Source: Candidatus Liberimonas magnetica (GTDB lineage: Bacteria > Elusimicrobiota > Endomicrobiia > Endomicrobiales > JAFGIL01). From it: a stretch of 64,000 bases of DNA. The first letter of the stretch is position 1. Every line of letters starts with the position of its first letter. Of this stretch, positions 18,401 to 21,720 are shown piece after piece. Under the pieces are notes generated by a model. The model was not told the origin of the DNA. It saw only the letters and a list, made by a program, of their open reading frames with translations, and did not search any database. Location of the stretch: positions 62,001-126,000 of the forward strand of contig JAJAPY010000004.1 in assembly GCA_020523885.1 (NCBI GenBank). Reading direction: 5' to 3'. A program made the position numbers and the translations under genes.

Positions 18401-20935
18401 CTCCATTTCTTTTCCGTTATGCCTTTCACGATAAGCCTGACCTATAAGCCCTTCTTTTGTTTTCCTGTAATCCCCTGCCCTGGAGTAAGCTGCAAGAAAA
18501 TCTATTTTATCTGAGTGAGTTACGTTATACTGGTTATAATAATTCTTTACAACTTCAATTGTCTCGGGGCCGGAACCAATCCCCGGCTTGGTCGCTATCC
18601 AATAGCAGAAAAGTATGGTGGGAAGTTTCCTATTTGCAAGTTTAAGCATAACTGCCTTAAGCTGTTCATAGATAATATTGAATAAACCCGGTTTAAAATT
18701 GTCTTCCCAGGTCCTGGGGAATTTATTGGTTCTATTTGTTAAGATAGCCCCTGCTTTTTCCGGTTTTTCGCCGTCTGTTTCTCCCACAATCACGGCTTTT
18801 GACGGGTTATTTATTATCAAATTAAATTTATTAGGTTTCGGGGCCAGGGAATCATTCCCGCCCATTTGTTTAGACGTTGCTGTCTTTACTAAATCAAAAA
18901 CATCACTGGCTTCCAAAGACTGCATGAGATGGTAGCGCCGCTGTTTTGTCTTTTCGTCATATTTAAGTGCTAAATTAAATTCACTGAACTTAGAAACCCC
19001 GTTTTTATCCGCGACAAACACCTGTTTGTATAATTTGCTCTGGCCTTTTGCATTTGTATAGTTAAATGTAACGGTTAATTGATACTGGAGAGTTTTCTCG
19101 TTTTTACTAATTTCAGGTTTTATGTTGTCTGTACTGGCAAATTCGATAAGCAGCTTTTGTATTAGCTCAGCAGGTATTTGTTCTTTTACTGCTTCGGCAA
19201 AAATAACATTTATTGCATTTATTAATTCCTCGGGTTTTGCCTGGCCCTGCTGTAAAGAGGCCGCGAAGGATTTTAATGCAAGGCCGCTGCTAAACATCTG
19301 GCTCTGTTCTTGAAGCAGAGTGTTGTAAATCAGCTCTGAGGCCTTTGCATCTTTTGAAACATTAGGTGTGACTACAAGATAAGATATGTTTTTTTCTTTT
19401 AAGAGTTCTGACAGCCCCAGCGTATGGAATCCGCCTGTTACAAGAACAACTATTTCACCTGCATTATCAAGCAGTTTTTGTATGTCTTTCTCACTATTTA
19501 AAGTTTTACCAAGGCCCTTGGCAGTGTCCGGCCGCGGGTAGTTTAAAGATGGCTCTGAACCGGTTATTTTGCAGTTTTCCAGCAAACATTCGTTTCTCTT
19601 AAGGTTAGCCCCATAGTACTCATCGAGCTGGGTTATATAGGGTTCCAGCCGGGCATATCTGTTGTTTCCGAGATATTTAGACCACAAAATCTTAAAATTC
19701 GCCTCATTGGCTTTTATGAACTTGTAATCTTTATGAGTTGCTTTATACGAGAGGAAGCCATCAAGGCAGTTTAAGAACTGGCATAAGAAAAGGACTTCCT
19801 TCTCAGCGGTTTCTTCTGCATATACTGATTTTATTCCATTAATGAGTTTCTTTTCTTCGTCCATCAACTCTGCAGGATTTATGTTCCGGGTTGTTTCAAG
19901 GTAAGCAACAAATTTTTCAAGCTGGGGAAAGTTTTTCAAAAGGTCATATCTGTTTTCTTTTGCTATTTTTGAAATACATCCGTAGAGTTCGCCACCATCG
20001 GTAAAATTACTCGTTTTGCCCGCCAAAAGGCTGTAAGCGCTGTAGGGAAGCTGTTGTTTCAAATAAGTTAGAAACTGCCTTAATTCAACCGCTAATTTCT
20101 TATAGTTGATATTATCCGAAGATTTAAAAGAATTTATATACCTGTTCAGGTTTTCAAATCTTGAAATATTTAATCTTGATTTCTGTGCATAAGTTAGAAG
20201 GTTTTCATAATATTTCTTTGAATTTATCCTGCCTTCTTTGTATTTTTGTAGCAGGTCAGCCAGCTTTTTATTTTTTGAACTTAAATACGCATTCTCGATC
20301 GGTTCAATACTGTTTCTTAAATCCAGTATTATATCCTTGATATTGCCTTGCTCCTGCTGTATGCCGGCTAATCTTATTATATTTTCAGTATGAAAAGTTT
20401 CATCGTCTGCTCCGGCAAGGATCTGCGCTTTGCCGGATTGTATCGAATAATATTCAGATCCGTTCAACCTGCCGTTATCAAGCAATGCTTCAATTATATT
20501 GTTTTTTATTGCGCTGTTTTTAAGCCTTATGAGGTTTGATGTGTCAATCTGGCCGGATGCACCTTCAATGTATACTTTATTTAAATGATACTTGCTGTCT
20601 AAGTTTGATAATATTTTTGAAATATTCCGCTGAACTTCAGAATGGCAGTGCAGATCCTGGATATTGATAACTACAGTATTTGAGTTATTAGTTCGCAGTT
20701 CTGAGCCAATTCTAAACCCTGGTTCTTTAAACTCAGAACTCAGGACTCCGAACTCAGAACTATAAGCCTCCGTTACCCTTCCAACATTAGAGGGCAGGGA
20801 AAAGCTGTCAATTATCTCTTTAAAGCCTTTTATTTCTCTTTGCTTTTCCACAACCGCTTGTAAAGGCTGGCTTATTATGGATGAGTATACGAAACAGATA
20901 AGTGTGATTAGAGCCGTTAATTTTTTTATCTTCAT
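1..20935 (-). CDS. Giant exported multidomain protein, C-terminus beyond window (at least 6978 aa)
   Basis: One minus-strand frame is open from the ATG at 20935-20933 to the left window edge, where it still reads sensible protein; I saw no in-frame stop. The N-terminus (MKIKKLTALITLICFVYS...) is a typical signal peptide: lysines, then a hydrophobic core. Domains recognised, by residue: Tiki/TraB-like 85-530; transglutaminase-like about 1535-1620; TPRs about 1650-1840; seven 37-aa repeats about 2057-2300; HEWTEH plus kinase-like module A about 3360-3930; radical-SAM cysteines 4162/4166/4169; module B about 5260-5820; hydrophobic stretch near 5920; P-loop ATPase about 6160-6250; membrane-like segment about 6660-6750; methyltransferase-like from about 6830. 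Long helical stretches between these are unassigned. No Shine-Dalgarno is visible; a terminator-like hairpin ends 17 nt upstream of the start. Giant fused proteins are known in Omnitrophota; the function of this one is unknown. An exported protein carrying ATP- and SAM-dependent folds is odd. Confidence 0.9.
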   Translation of the reverse strand, partial: MKIKKLTALITLICFVYSSIISQPLQAVVEKQREIKGFKEIIDSFSLPSNVGRVTEAYSSEFGVLSSEFKEPGFRIGSELRTNNSNTVVINIQDLHCHSEVQRNISKILSNLDSKYHLNKVYIEGASGQIDTSNLIRLKNSAIKNNIIEALLDNGRLNGSEYYSIQSGKAQILAGADDETFHTENIIRLAGIQQEQGNIKDIILDLRNSIEPIENAYLSSKNKKLADLLQKYKEGRINSKKYYENLLTYAQKSRLNISRFENLNRYINSFKSSDNINYKKLAVELRQFLTYLKQQLPYSAYSLLAGKTSNFTDGGELYGCISKIAKENRYDLLKNFPQLEKFVAYLETTRNINPAELMDEEKKLINGIKSVYAEETAEKEVLFLCQFLNCLDGFLSYKATHKDYKFIKANEANFKILWSKYLGNNRYARLEPYITQLDEYYGANLKRNECLLENCKITGSEPSLNYPRPDTAKGLGKTLNSEKDIQKLLDNAGEIVVLVTGGFHTLGLSELLKEKNISYLVVTPNVSKDAKASELIYNTLLQEQSQMFSSGLALKSFAASLQQGQAKPEELINAINVIFAEAVKEQIPAELIQKLLIEFASTDNIKPEISKNEKTLQYQLTVTFNYTNAKGQSKLYKQVFVADKNGVSKFSEFNLALKYDEKTKQRRYHLMQSLEASDVFDLVKTATSKQMGGNDSLAPKPNKFNLIINNPSKAVIVGETDGEKPEKAGAILTNRTNKFPRTWEDNFKPGLFNIIYEQLKAVMLKLANRKLPTILFCYWIATKPGIGSGPETIEVVKNYYNQYNVTHSDKIDFLAAYSRAGDYRKTKEGLIGQAYRERHNGKEMELEDYLRLVLTREISKKISDGQELLSEDFDVIFSLTQTGIPLNLLWQKWELKSIMPFDPTISFHVSNAINSGLKPVIGIIPNSRQEDLEAAGSNVLVVYAPNDKEKIDSILTGKIYINHISPSLMGLFKKLATKPGAGAFAALSLNLNKFLQVMGLGLGQWAVKLAEAVTVEDMHANDLKKRFITQDKNKKELGLSADNFEVVPIKDGSLFYKRVGNRITGIPAYFAQEQDAQTGGTIYRLYIYQGYLDLLFNLNDKRAKELQGVFGRSHIDEFAFEEIRELVSINKLIKQGNQPYTAYQKAHRKYPHQPLFIELLIEAGKEAVKETEGLSQKPYDTVVRPEQLMYAGEKEIDLSEEFKREMFTEQVPQMIIKSLAELMGNTNFEFIERKDWDKDNFIITYPEPIEVDSAIIPRMPKAKKTRKVKIEKTIKIPRDISFLEMIDLLKQLDTGFGIQSEDRLNRLNMMTKYLRSAIGYLEELKQSLEKDKDIDKEVLDYLGTVISGFRALIKEEGAIELTADMRLLAESWLGIDKNWIEYIKARSADIEESRPGFKKRLFEYYKIKWAKNIAYELSSPYRELQSTVLEQGGNTLKTIKTKPQLWEEKVPDELLPTLLGKIKGITDNIPDKVKGVERQKQIIETVQKEVERYFEDDLFSATEKVALLRKALRAEAKALGISAQLLASLNEIQPATILETKHMLCVMQSYLCGRILEKYEFKVYGLNVAETDSGYQEGHVAVLCRLEDGSYYLVDARYPEGSGPVPTKILKSGEVELGLKETAVLEKEFYGTKLHQRVRILELHNAVTNSVFHSFGVLYSSHGDVFEKQGKDKVAIQMYELSIELFKQALNINPKFTTAIYNIGMTYTHLGNVFIKQGNKKEAIQIYEQAIKSCNQALNINSKFVKARDGLGKVLFQLGDIFRKQGNDKEATKMYELAIESYKKMLMESQVVVDETINREIIWSKLETVYNAVGKLYEKQGKLEESEQMYALADEAGKHAPYNNARLIAIRQSSFAAMPGSRWLEKTVDLYKKVTSFGKQGFNDLPDSVQDSIRACDEQRIAPFVELPNFSMLLVKYIIARRSGDYEGFRKDVIKFFEEHGYTEANYDFKYFLDGMNGIMQEAFNATLSIFGLKIPTLKSIALLIIGHRTYNKQAREKGTIESGKIAPVMTKGKTKGTTSEEMDEQAARIFIENKTEIMKALEPFKEITGQYGYKPWADLYKAAGTNATELFFSGIPEMRRLFGDAFEFYWPGIVELGKASEENANDLFTIGVPAVKNIFGENFELYWPRLVELGQAAGKDTNELFIAGIPELKELFGNEFEKYWIGLVELGKISGRNAKHLLMFDIPDLGELFGDEFIKYWPGIFELGKASGENIDNLFRFGIPAVKELFKDEFEKYWPGLVELGKASRENTDDLFRNVLTNINELFGDRFEKYWPVLIELGRASGENAYYLLKYASPAIKYFVKNEEGLIWLENRLKYAEFFIYYKNKDFKAEIKKILDENLSEDKEKARFGDLLEKWFKVGVNRDKLFEKRATPYGAQEANRLFRQYSARMKAKNSQPVEADFSRLAGGKVKRQLPVMDQTYRFQIEGREGVYIFKKLDESNGTTDMDELIKEATLLKAIEEGIVRVRNREGVPIVITDKASGTSIVKLKNAPEGLDGALGILYRAPEDNFMYVTGEDLIGQVADKESRRLAVEEGLTRSLDFAVDLWQQGIYRDEAMYHKRQKDVMFDGLYFVEGKAIDRISLGTLRRWFSYPNASTEGLRDYGHYSMTGNRKRQLDAIGRYLLHFTILSAAAFYNERMDQAAYKQYIESQYARFGVKPYESLADEMWQLAQNLPKNLKAGKTIVETNEGNVIDEYDSKDAGMLASIAIKPETSDAIFVASLIIHRKAENNVSWNTFDLFPIAVSLTGSHLAERTINFMLKIVTFGRSGFNSLPEKMQLRIIVFDEQEILPVLLFPRYFVLLLLYIKAKINGDYGAYNKAVFEFFKEHEFNEIYYPDFKHFKKEIRKIMEDSLGELFRVFSFSIFTLLKKSLEITNYIKSKKENIKISAPFLDKLTPAGKARRINDNLYGMLSKDDSLASVADVRRLIENARIKIVDESELFWFKDNSIREDFWYDKTQKGSVLWQAELDKNGRLEIRLSSREAAAVQQGNEEGLNLNFLAGSIVLAYHTDPARKARKEPDSLPNITRKDAEFFRQIAKSLDKHMLVTGRVGMTENLAQRRYKGAHLFAEAIKNSPNPSISETAPSKLTDFKVFYAMLNNHTGQEKLDILDSLGMFEIAADTDLQYIKQLRLSSGMAELDVSLRDTISTRELNWTNFALFISNRLDKLTEERLRKYFANKDFVFDYYNLFLYYFRRDPYGATFSPDGSVRVSDSEKPLKQAAFEALKKELVNDLKAEHDEETLMRFLEKCDLAIVGEETFTEIKIASTGLKKIVKKVANESGTKYYIRLNYSIIDDLANGKPASSTFLRALEEELQEVLAEVKQSDMDLRLGTARLGSMKLSAPVPLPAIDTGSEIAGSAAALKKPGLEDEDIERPSKRSIIGIITSRYKTKVDFRAVSQVFTKVGIKDRKEITDKIDIYFTDKLPDGMQAYGKKLGDRLAIIVDRDYISPKRLEGTAYLRLAEVIDHEWTEHMTKAEARDKRTDHQRAAARQKQYFSGSRKQLTQYHLWVLEHMNKEQLAGLVNEYESLSNKDKKAKGWDTGLLNNYEKMFLEFAKERIAVEDEIKIVKMIGWEARIMPATGIEKVDRFLFEIIHRDEIMYFSKDCVKTYYLEIRKKVVDNYKKGRKLDDGVPALYRDLLESNILEKDEILSHFGESNIDIVVDGYKEFLSDLLSTNKDWKLLSFEIDKNLVYLGVLGYGTKALVLRVKERGSDEELALKTPFGSYSIKSQYDVMDNLDKAGIEGVVKPVRPYDKAILMKKVNGIDLEKAGKQPLKFIEKLNEIIMKITEEGYILEDFDSQNVMVDSSGNPVIIDTTYKYAGKQDIYNLILQNFQRGVLSIEKDYCNEYGTEGFVSIEERLNEVDAVLHRSSSVSEQQKIDLLKFAILNRHVKLPGSFNSGAHLEEFISGSKRADQMAGEPAVLISKNSLEDYAKLKGKDVSQLTEKELEEAALEYAPIAEKAEIERIFRLKSIPIIGKILAWYLINRFLNAHRPAGINNDEWNKRKEILRGGLSFIENTVNTIVDSSGPVDRQMLSKTAGLAAGAMLGTGVKAQYTKEVLQAMIMSSMLKGLDLTGINLSSLTKEDLANIAAHTAWNLTHSPEERLSTLEQHNPYETEETIKVKGLIDEIRYSQESVKHYSRAPDVLPIRNTKAPCSVGCAWCYLNRPLLAQIRKQEQLTAPSLDPKTVSDWISGLMDMGYNVYVCGEETFDSPETFNLILDEYIKVRNQRISAGQKVTSFEFITAGKWFIEHPEAVDGFFKEINEKLGDKKDIFIAMSWDTSKVDNFSRLYQIPKEEVYNRMAQTIYLFRKNFPDIATQKVNLVAHDFGNDREGKREERINAFVAELDNRLQSFNDGKKPADGYYSIDRDRPINLLNRGNILWAIKEGRLLPGDFKTLYSAWKGCAENQLAPRFEYEPTIEAYEGRIAVSANFPELWRWNVDAENLKERVFETPFHNPMIRTWMDINEGGDEVRYASNYKLPGFAMSLIPELADVYVPEDGFADVLMSFVCSDYVLKHKIALLYTLDSLFNEVMSGKIEIEKMSPELVSYLLDEEIVKAYFIYLLNYSSNDDKKKFAGYTHTLLFENAKLDESVKPEERFASCLKEVMFPRLAKAGVFGEEKISFDTIKTKSLGPLRQKPVFPTPAGLAKPVVSPINLDWPAQNTEAEAKMSELLEAIKQINTSYSVEGNRFDDRLRQPYKELLKILPEIPILNQAEKAISTVLDSILACRACRASGPSYLFDAIAELAKRTKLFNKSFAYMVCDELLRQSSFVQDERAERILECIFTVLSRVDYPDKVLERKLYDFLIGSICEYKGYTTVSNIKEVLSRLPSTVNTQLISKLLELDSLKNETMYYNCNKGVLRDQLNKILSEWYGYEPVKKEEPLQTKEIKTDVAPAEIKSAQEIQAGIDRAKSLHSRILKALNSSNFQSQAMWGEEKRWTLGKDRDGREVSVFVSPYPNTRIGIGISIIVDRNEKYVFSIDKPLDAETERKIIELLSDAGLDIPMLFGSRVEDEDLSQVYDAMARSGSRMSENVPEIYSQHMKLSGMDDLVKEWLSKSPRQHLIAVDEKNNIQYSEPFQGFSPDTYALVLDVAYMERNEKNIQSERENHKIVLALSEVDINAKRIRSWLIVNDGGQLIGIDQKKFSTLPDVYVQDEVEYDRLRGHTYKWILENKFYPYTEFGVKFMGDDDIDFNRILPVKPLRKNKSQASALIGLTINKTTSRDMPAPEATNTEQLAGEPAVITSKPTFEDYAKLKGKTAALKVPGLADEDIEQPSDELIERVINSPIMTVDLSAVSEAFKKFGIYDRGGITDKIDLRFSYDMPQGMYAYSKKINDKLIIIVSAHYVYRTGYFRLAEVIDHEWTEHMEKAEAGDTRTPHQRAAARQKEYFSRDRKQLTLYHQWALEHMNKEGLEAIVKEYESATEAEKKAKGWDTDLSYNYEKMFYDYAKEILEVENEIKYKFTYRNSYELQITPATGIEEVDRFLFEVFMRNKQLLGGYGWMKVFYAKIKKKAIKNYKAGTRLSIGIKNIYGELYEKSILEKDEDFASELDIFGSYLDNLLSANDHVNAWPVLTSQIDKDLIYLGVLNYGYNGVLLRVKEKGRDEELVLKIPFLSDISKDDVKKEFEIMKAFTDAGIPGIVKPVRLYDNAVLMKRVYGISLTEAGKQPGKFIDKLVETVIKISEAGYALKDFGSYNIMVDLSSDPVITDIAQYNKQSETDIYSLMVKNLLNGGICTIEENYCIEYVKKDFVSLQKRLFEVKQALKRYSDKFTLSDEEKADFLKFVVLNRNINLPESFSSKEELEKFMKRSELGKAKLALSTLALPDSRLLENSIGEGKFRSLPKVAQGVVRTTDELLFAPLLEMPELIKLSAMRIGGIFNKELKTKYSQELEKFINGHKNADGSQYSAKQKEILRKYADMAIFSTAVSGILSLGILAAPVNILSHSVVNLADRVRGALGFTRAPMTKSMPDTMKDEDNDEKEYERIYKYRIINNLNQSVGLPLEHGAGIDYFVKRLTEDKTSGIEFVVFDFNSSDFESEVVRVLSEYLNIEVQIEKGQRVGQITLNRLFSKFVMKNSDKKHIILLKNISKVDKGTLQSLRGVQQTLGFYYIANFDESQLADVKGGTSPFGNIFIRVTISDRFVRAQEKAREELLGLVAGGKKVINLVGDQQSGKTYIVQKLLRYPYYNLQTHADDITAVQDEILSFVKAGKPFVVDEAEYIDEYGVDSWEKMEAKILKKASCIIYLSAKPIAEIGYKGVSEPALVRIQSHTENNSPVPALANNTGKLKTAAKALADSIVSKWPQLNGEGKVNYVFTGSLSVMLLSMADSFIELEKSSSDLQEPAIYQIPENIKRILQKFARRIGDLDIVSTRTYMDENGGLAKQGEVQLGELSPEAREIVQGKNKPFLVDLLGSGSDSQKMKYACKMCIGDKYYYISNPKYMLAQFTDNVLGKYPGTWKDSINEDFLLLQNVLRQMYSEKELIDRIFEYLQAKKEYLDTRIPSKGKDYTILMAKIETALRQPGASDELKAFLLKVFNTEQFKNWLGKDFVESLSQLKSQEKNTSQPSGALTLPKNRVAEKWVKEKVGNKWYKPALVFLARYIADEQFNGPSREALRLTQITRLVIFAGFDKNARDELGPAINSFIAEHGYTSKFQQGWVKYFAIPFVIFITAIPGIILIPLAYLVKDNQKAETAILFPVLLVNAVAHSAVNLANKIIVIFAYGLKGIGYVIKFKALSNIHPQNLLTPMTLPAEKKSLESFSKDEAIQKTQMLIQNNVPFDLEFKNGKFDVYIYENRSLPKLTDEGIRSSDTEERIFSNLRYYETKRKDVPVSQYIEGKEIAHIGTGSSLRETLVLLDKYPDVGKIHVIELDHYNFKDIFNKWINLPEEQRSKIVLHRADACDMPFNDGQISMIYSNALGTELFPDDLVVKLFKEMNRVLETGGIFLGQQVIFMDKPLALLLKETGFSI
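2180..2450 (-). other. P-loop ATPase domain
   Basis: NLVGDQQSGKTYIVQKLL is a Walker A motif (K6184), and PFVVDEAEYIDEY about 40 residues later is a Walker B (D6226, E6227). LSAKPIAEIG follows in a sensor-like position. This fits an AAA-like ATPase that couples nucleotide hydrolysis to work on a partner; the exact family is unclear. Confidence 0.7.
3480..5150 (-). repeat. HEWTEH plus kinase-like module, copy B
   Basis: Copy B starts near LKVPGLADEDIEQPSDELI and repeats copy A in order: RLAEVIDHEWTEH (first H at 5370), T-x-HQRAAARQKEYF, ATGIEEVDRFLFE, then a kinase-like fold with VLNYGYNGVLLRVK, LVLKIP (K5620), AVLMKRVYG hinge, and D5701, N5706, D5719. The spacing D-x4-N-x12-D equals that of the catalytic loop and metal-binding Asp of protein kinases and aminoglycoside phosphotransferases. 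Both copies keep every catalytic residue, so both may be active. Confidence 0.8.
7860..8460 (-). other. Radical-SAM-like domain
   Basis: The stretch KAPCSVGCAWCYLNRP places cysteines at residues 4162, 4166 and 4169 (codons ending at 8450, 8438 and 8429), the C-x3-C-x2-C signature that binds the 4Fe-4S cluster of radical-SAM enzymes. The aromatic residue before the last Cys is also typical. About 50 residues on, VYVCGEETFDSPETF resembles the Gly-Gly-Glu strand of the family. Substrate unknown. Fusion of such a domain within an exported giant protein is unusual. Confidence 0.65.
9150..10850 (-). repeat. HEWTEH plus kinase-like module, copy A
   Basis: Copy A begins near KKPGLEDEDIERPS and carries RLAEVIDHEWTEH (first H at residue 3472), a T-x-HQRAAARQK stretch, and ATGIEKVDRFLFE. 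A kinase-like domain follows: a VLGYGTKALVLRVK loop, an LALKTP lysine strand, ILMKKVNGID hinge, and catalytic D3802, N3807, D3820 (D-x4-N-x12-D). It ends with AGEPAV, a serine-lysine stretch and LEDYAKLKGK, a linker reused before copy B. The whole block aligns with 3480-5150, so the module was duplicated within the gene. Confidence 0.8.
14035..14765 (-). repeat. Seven tandem 37-residue repeats (111-nt period)
   Basis: Residues about 2057-2300 repeat a unit of the form ELGKASGENANDLF, then a short GIPAVKELFG segment, then DEFEKYWPGLV. Six copies are clear and a seventh is degenerate (ends near 14035). The copies differ in sequence, so this is an old expansion rather than a recent slippage. The repeat also keeps the opposite strand open over 14148-14669, which I read as a shadow. 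No known repeat family came to mind; a helical solenoid is likely. Confidence 0.85.
15420..15995 (-). other. TPR array in giant protein 1
   Basis: Several 34-residue-like helical pairs follow the transglutaminase-like domain. Recurring features are GDVFEKQGKDKVAIQMYE, GNVFIKQGNKKEAIQIYE, GDIFRKQGNDKEATKMYE and GKLYEKQGKLEESEQMY: the G-x-x-x-x-K-Q-G and A-x-x-x-Y pattern of tetratricopeptide repeats, here with longer spacing that includes ALNINPKF-type turns. Probably a protein-protein interaction scaffold. Confidence 0.75.
16076..16333 (-). other. Transglutaminase-like Cys-His-Asp domain
   Basis: Residues about 1535-1620 contain HMLCVMQSYLCG (C1545, C1552), then GHVAVLCRLEDGSYYLVDAR with H1579 and D1595. 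A Cys at a helix start, a Gly-His-Val strand and a Val-Asp-Ala strand about 16 residues later are the catalytic triad layout of transglutaminase-like/SirB1-type domains. TPRs follow directly, as in the SirB1-type architecture. A peptidase or amidation role is possible; activity is inferred. Confidence 0.55.
19346..20683 (-). other. Tiki/TraB/ChaN-like domain in giant protein 1
   Basis: Residues about 85-530 open with VVINIQDLHCH (D94, H96, H98), followed by a strand ending in IEGASG (E124). The region closes with VTGGFHTLGL (H504). An early D/E-x-H after a hydrophobic strand, a following Glu-Gly, and a late Gly-x-x-His-x-x-Gly-Leu is the order of metal-site motifs in the Tiki superfamily (TraB, ChaN, EreA-like). 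The middle is a long helical insertion. Assignment is by motif order only; a profile search would settle it. Confidence 0.45.
20730..20761 (-). repeat. In-frame short repeat (SSEF ... SSEF) near the N-terminus of giant protein 1
   Basis: The plus strand reads actcagaact, then a variant, then actcagaact again, encoding two SSEF units at residues about 59-69. The composition resembles the short noncoding tandem motif next to pdxA (22665-22752), suggesting a repeat element captured in frame just after the signal peptide. Confidence 0.4.
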
Positions 20936-20952
20936 ATTTTTGTTAAACAAAT

Positions 20953-20985
20953 AAAAAACCCGTCCAGGTGTGTATCTAGGACGGG
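20953..20985 (-). terminator. Terminator-like hairpin between the small exported protein and giant gene 1
   Basis: cccgtcc (20959-20965) pairs with ggacggg (20979-20985), 7 bp around a 13-nt loop. On the minus strand it is followed by six T residues (complement of 20953-20958). It lies 3 nt beyond the upstream stop codon and 17 nt before the ATG of the giant gene. It is either a terminator for the 159-aa gene or an attenuator in the giant gene's leader. Confidence 0.7.
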
Positions 20986-20988
20986 CTT

Positions 20989-21468
20989 TTAAAGCCTTTT
21001 AACCCTATACTTAAACATAGCACTATTGTCAATGGCACCCCTCGGCAATAGATACAGCATGCATATAAATAGCAGAAAGATGAGTAAATTCCTCCATTTT
21101 TCCGGGTAAAATTTAGTTAAGCCAGGGTCTGTAACTTTGGATTTAGCGTATATCAGAAAAGTCATATCCGGACATGTTTTCCACATCGGGGATAGATTGC
21201 TTGTTGAAGTCCCGCAATATAGATTGCTTGCCTGGCCCTGTTTGGTTTCTTTTGTTTTATCGGATTTATCCTTGCTTAAAGGGAAGGTTTGAGCTCTGGC
21301 TGTATTTATTGAAAGGTCTATTAAAGTACATAAGGCTGTAAAAGGATTGCAGCTTGTTTTCAATGCTTCTTCAGAAGTAGTGTTGGTTTTTGGTTCTATA
21401 GTAAAAAGTGAGACAAAAGCATTAGCTGTTAAGCATAAAACTATTAATAGCACCAGCTTATTTTTCAT
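20989..21468 (-). CDS. Small exported protein, 159 aa, unknown function
   Basis: The protein starts MKNKLVLLIVLCLTANAFVS, a clear signal peptide or anchor. It has a polar, lysine/threonine-rich middle with four cysteines (SCNPF, LCTL, YCG, TCPDM) that could form disulfides outside the membrane, and ends with one hydrophobic segment (LLIFLLFICMLYLLP) and a basic tail. It may therefore be a secreted domain held by one or two membrane passes. I do not recognise a family. A GGGG-containing stretch sits a few bases before the ATG and a good promoter precedes it. The giant gene follows after a hairpin, so the two may be co-transcribed by read-through. Confidence 0.7.
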   Translation of the reverse strand: MKNKLVLLIVLCLTANAFVSLFTIEPKTNTTSEEALKTSCNPFTALCTLIDLSINTARAQTFPLSKDKSDKTKETKQGQASNLYCGTSTSNLSPMWKTCPDMTFLIYAKSKVTDPGLTKFYPEKWRNLLIFLLFICMLYLLPRGAIDNSAMFKYRVKRL

Positions 21469-21505
21469 CTTACCCCAATATATATATTATTATTATGACA
21501 CATTA

Positions 21506-21533
21506 ATTATAAGGTTTAATCGAGAAATTGCAA
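21506..21533 (-). promoter_or_regulatory. sigma70-type promoter for the small exported protein (and perhaps giant gene 1)
   Basis: On the minus strand TTGCAA (21533-21528) is followed after 16 nt by a perfect TATAAT (21511-21506). The expected start is near 21499, about 30 nt before the ATG at 21468. No other promoter is seen between here and the giant gene. Confidence 0.6.
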
Positions 21534-21720
21534 GGGAAATTTTGTAAAATATTTGTAAATACTGCCGGAACTGAAGAACAACTGATTGAGCTTTAACTAA
21601 TTAATCACGTACTGAAAAACGATATTGTTGTTCATCGCCATTACCGATGAGGGATCCTGGCATCATTGTTATTACTTAATATTGCATTGAATTTTAAATG
21701 CTTTTTATATCCGGGTGGGG

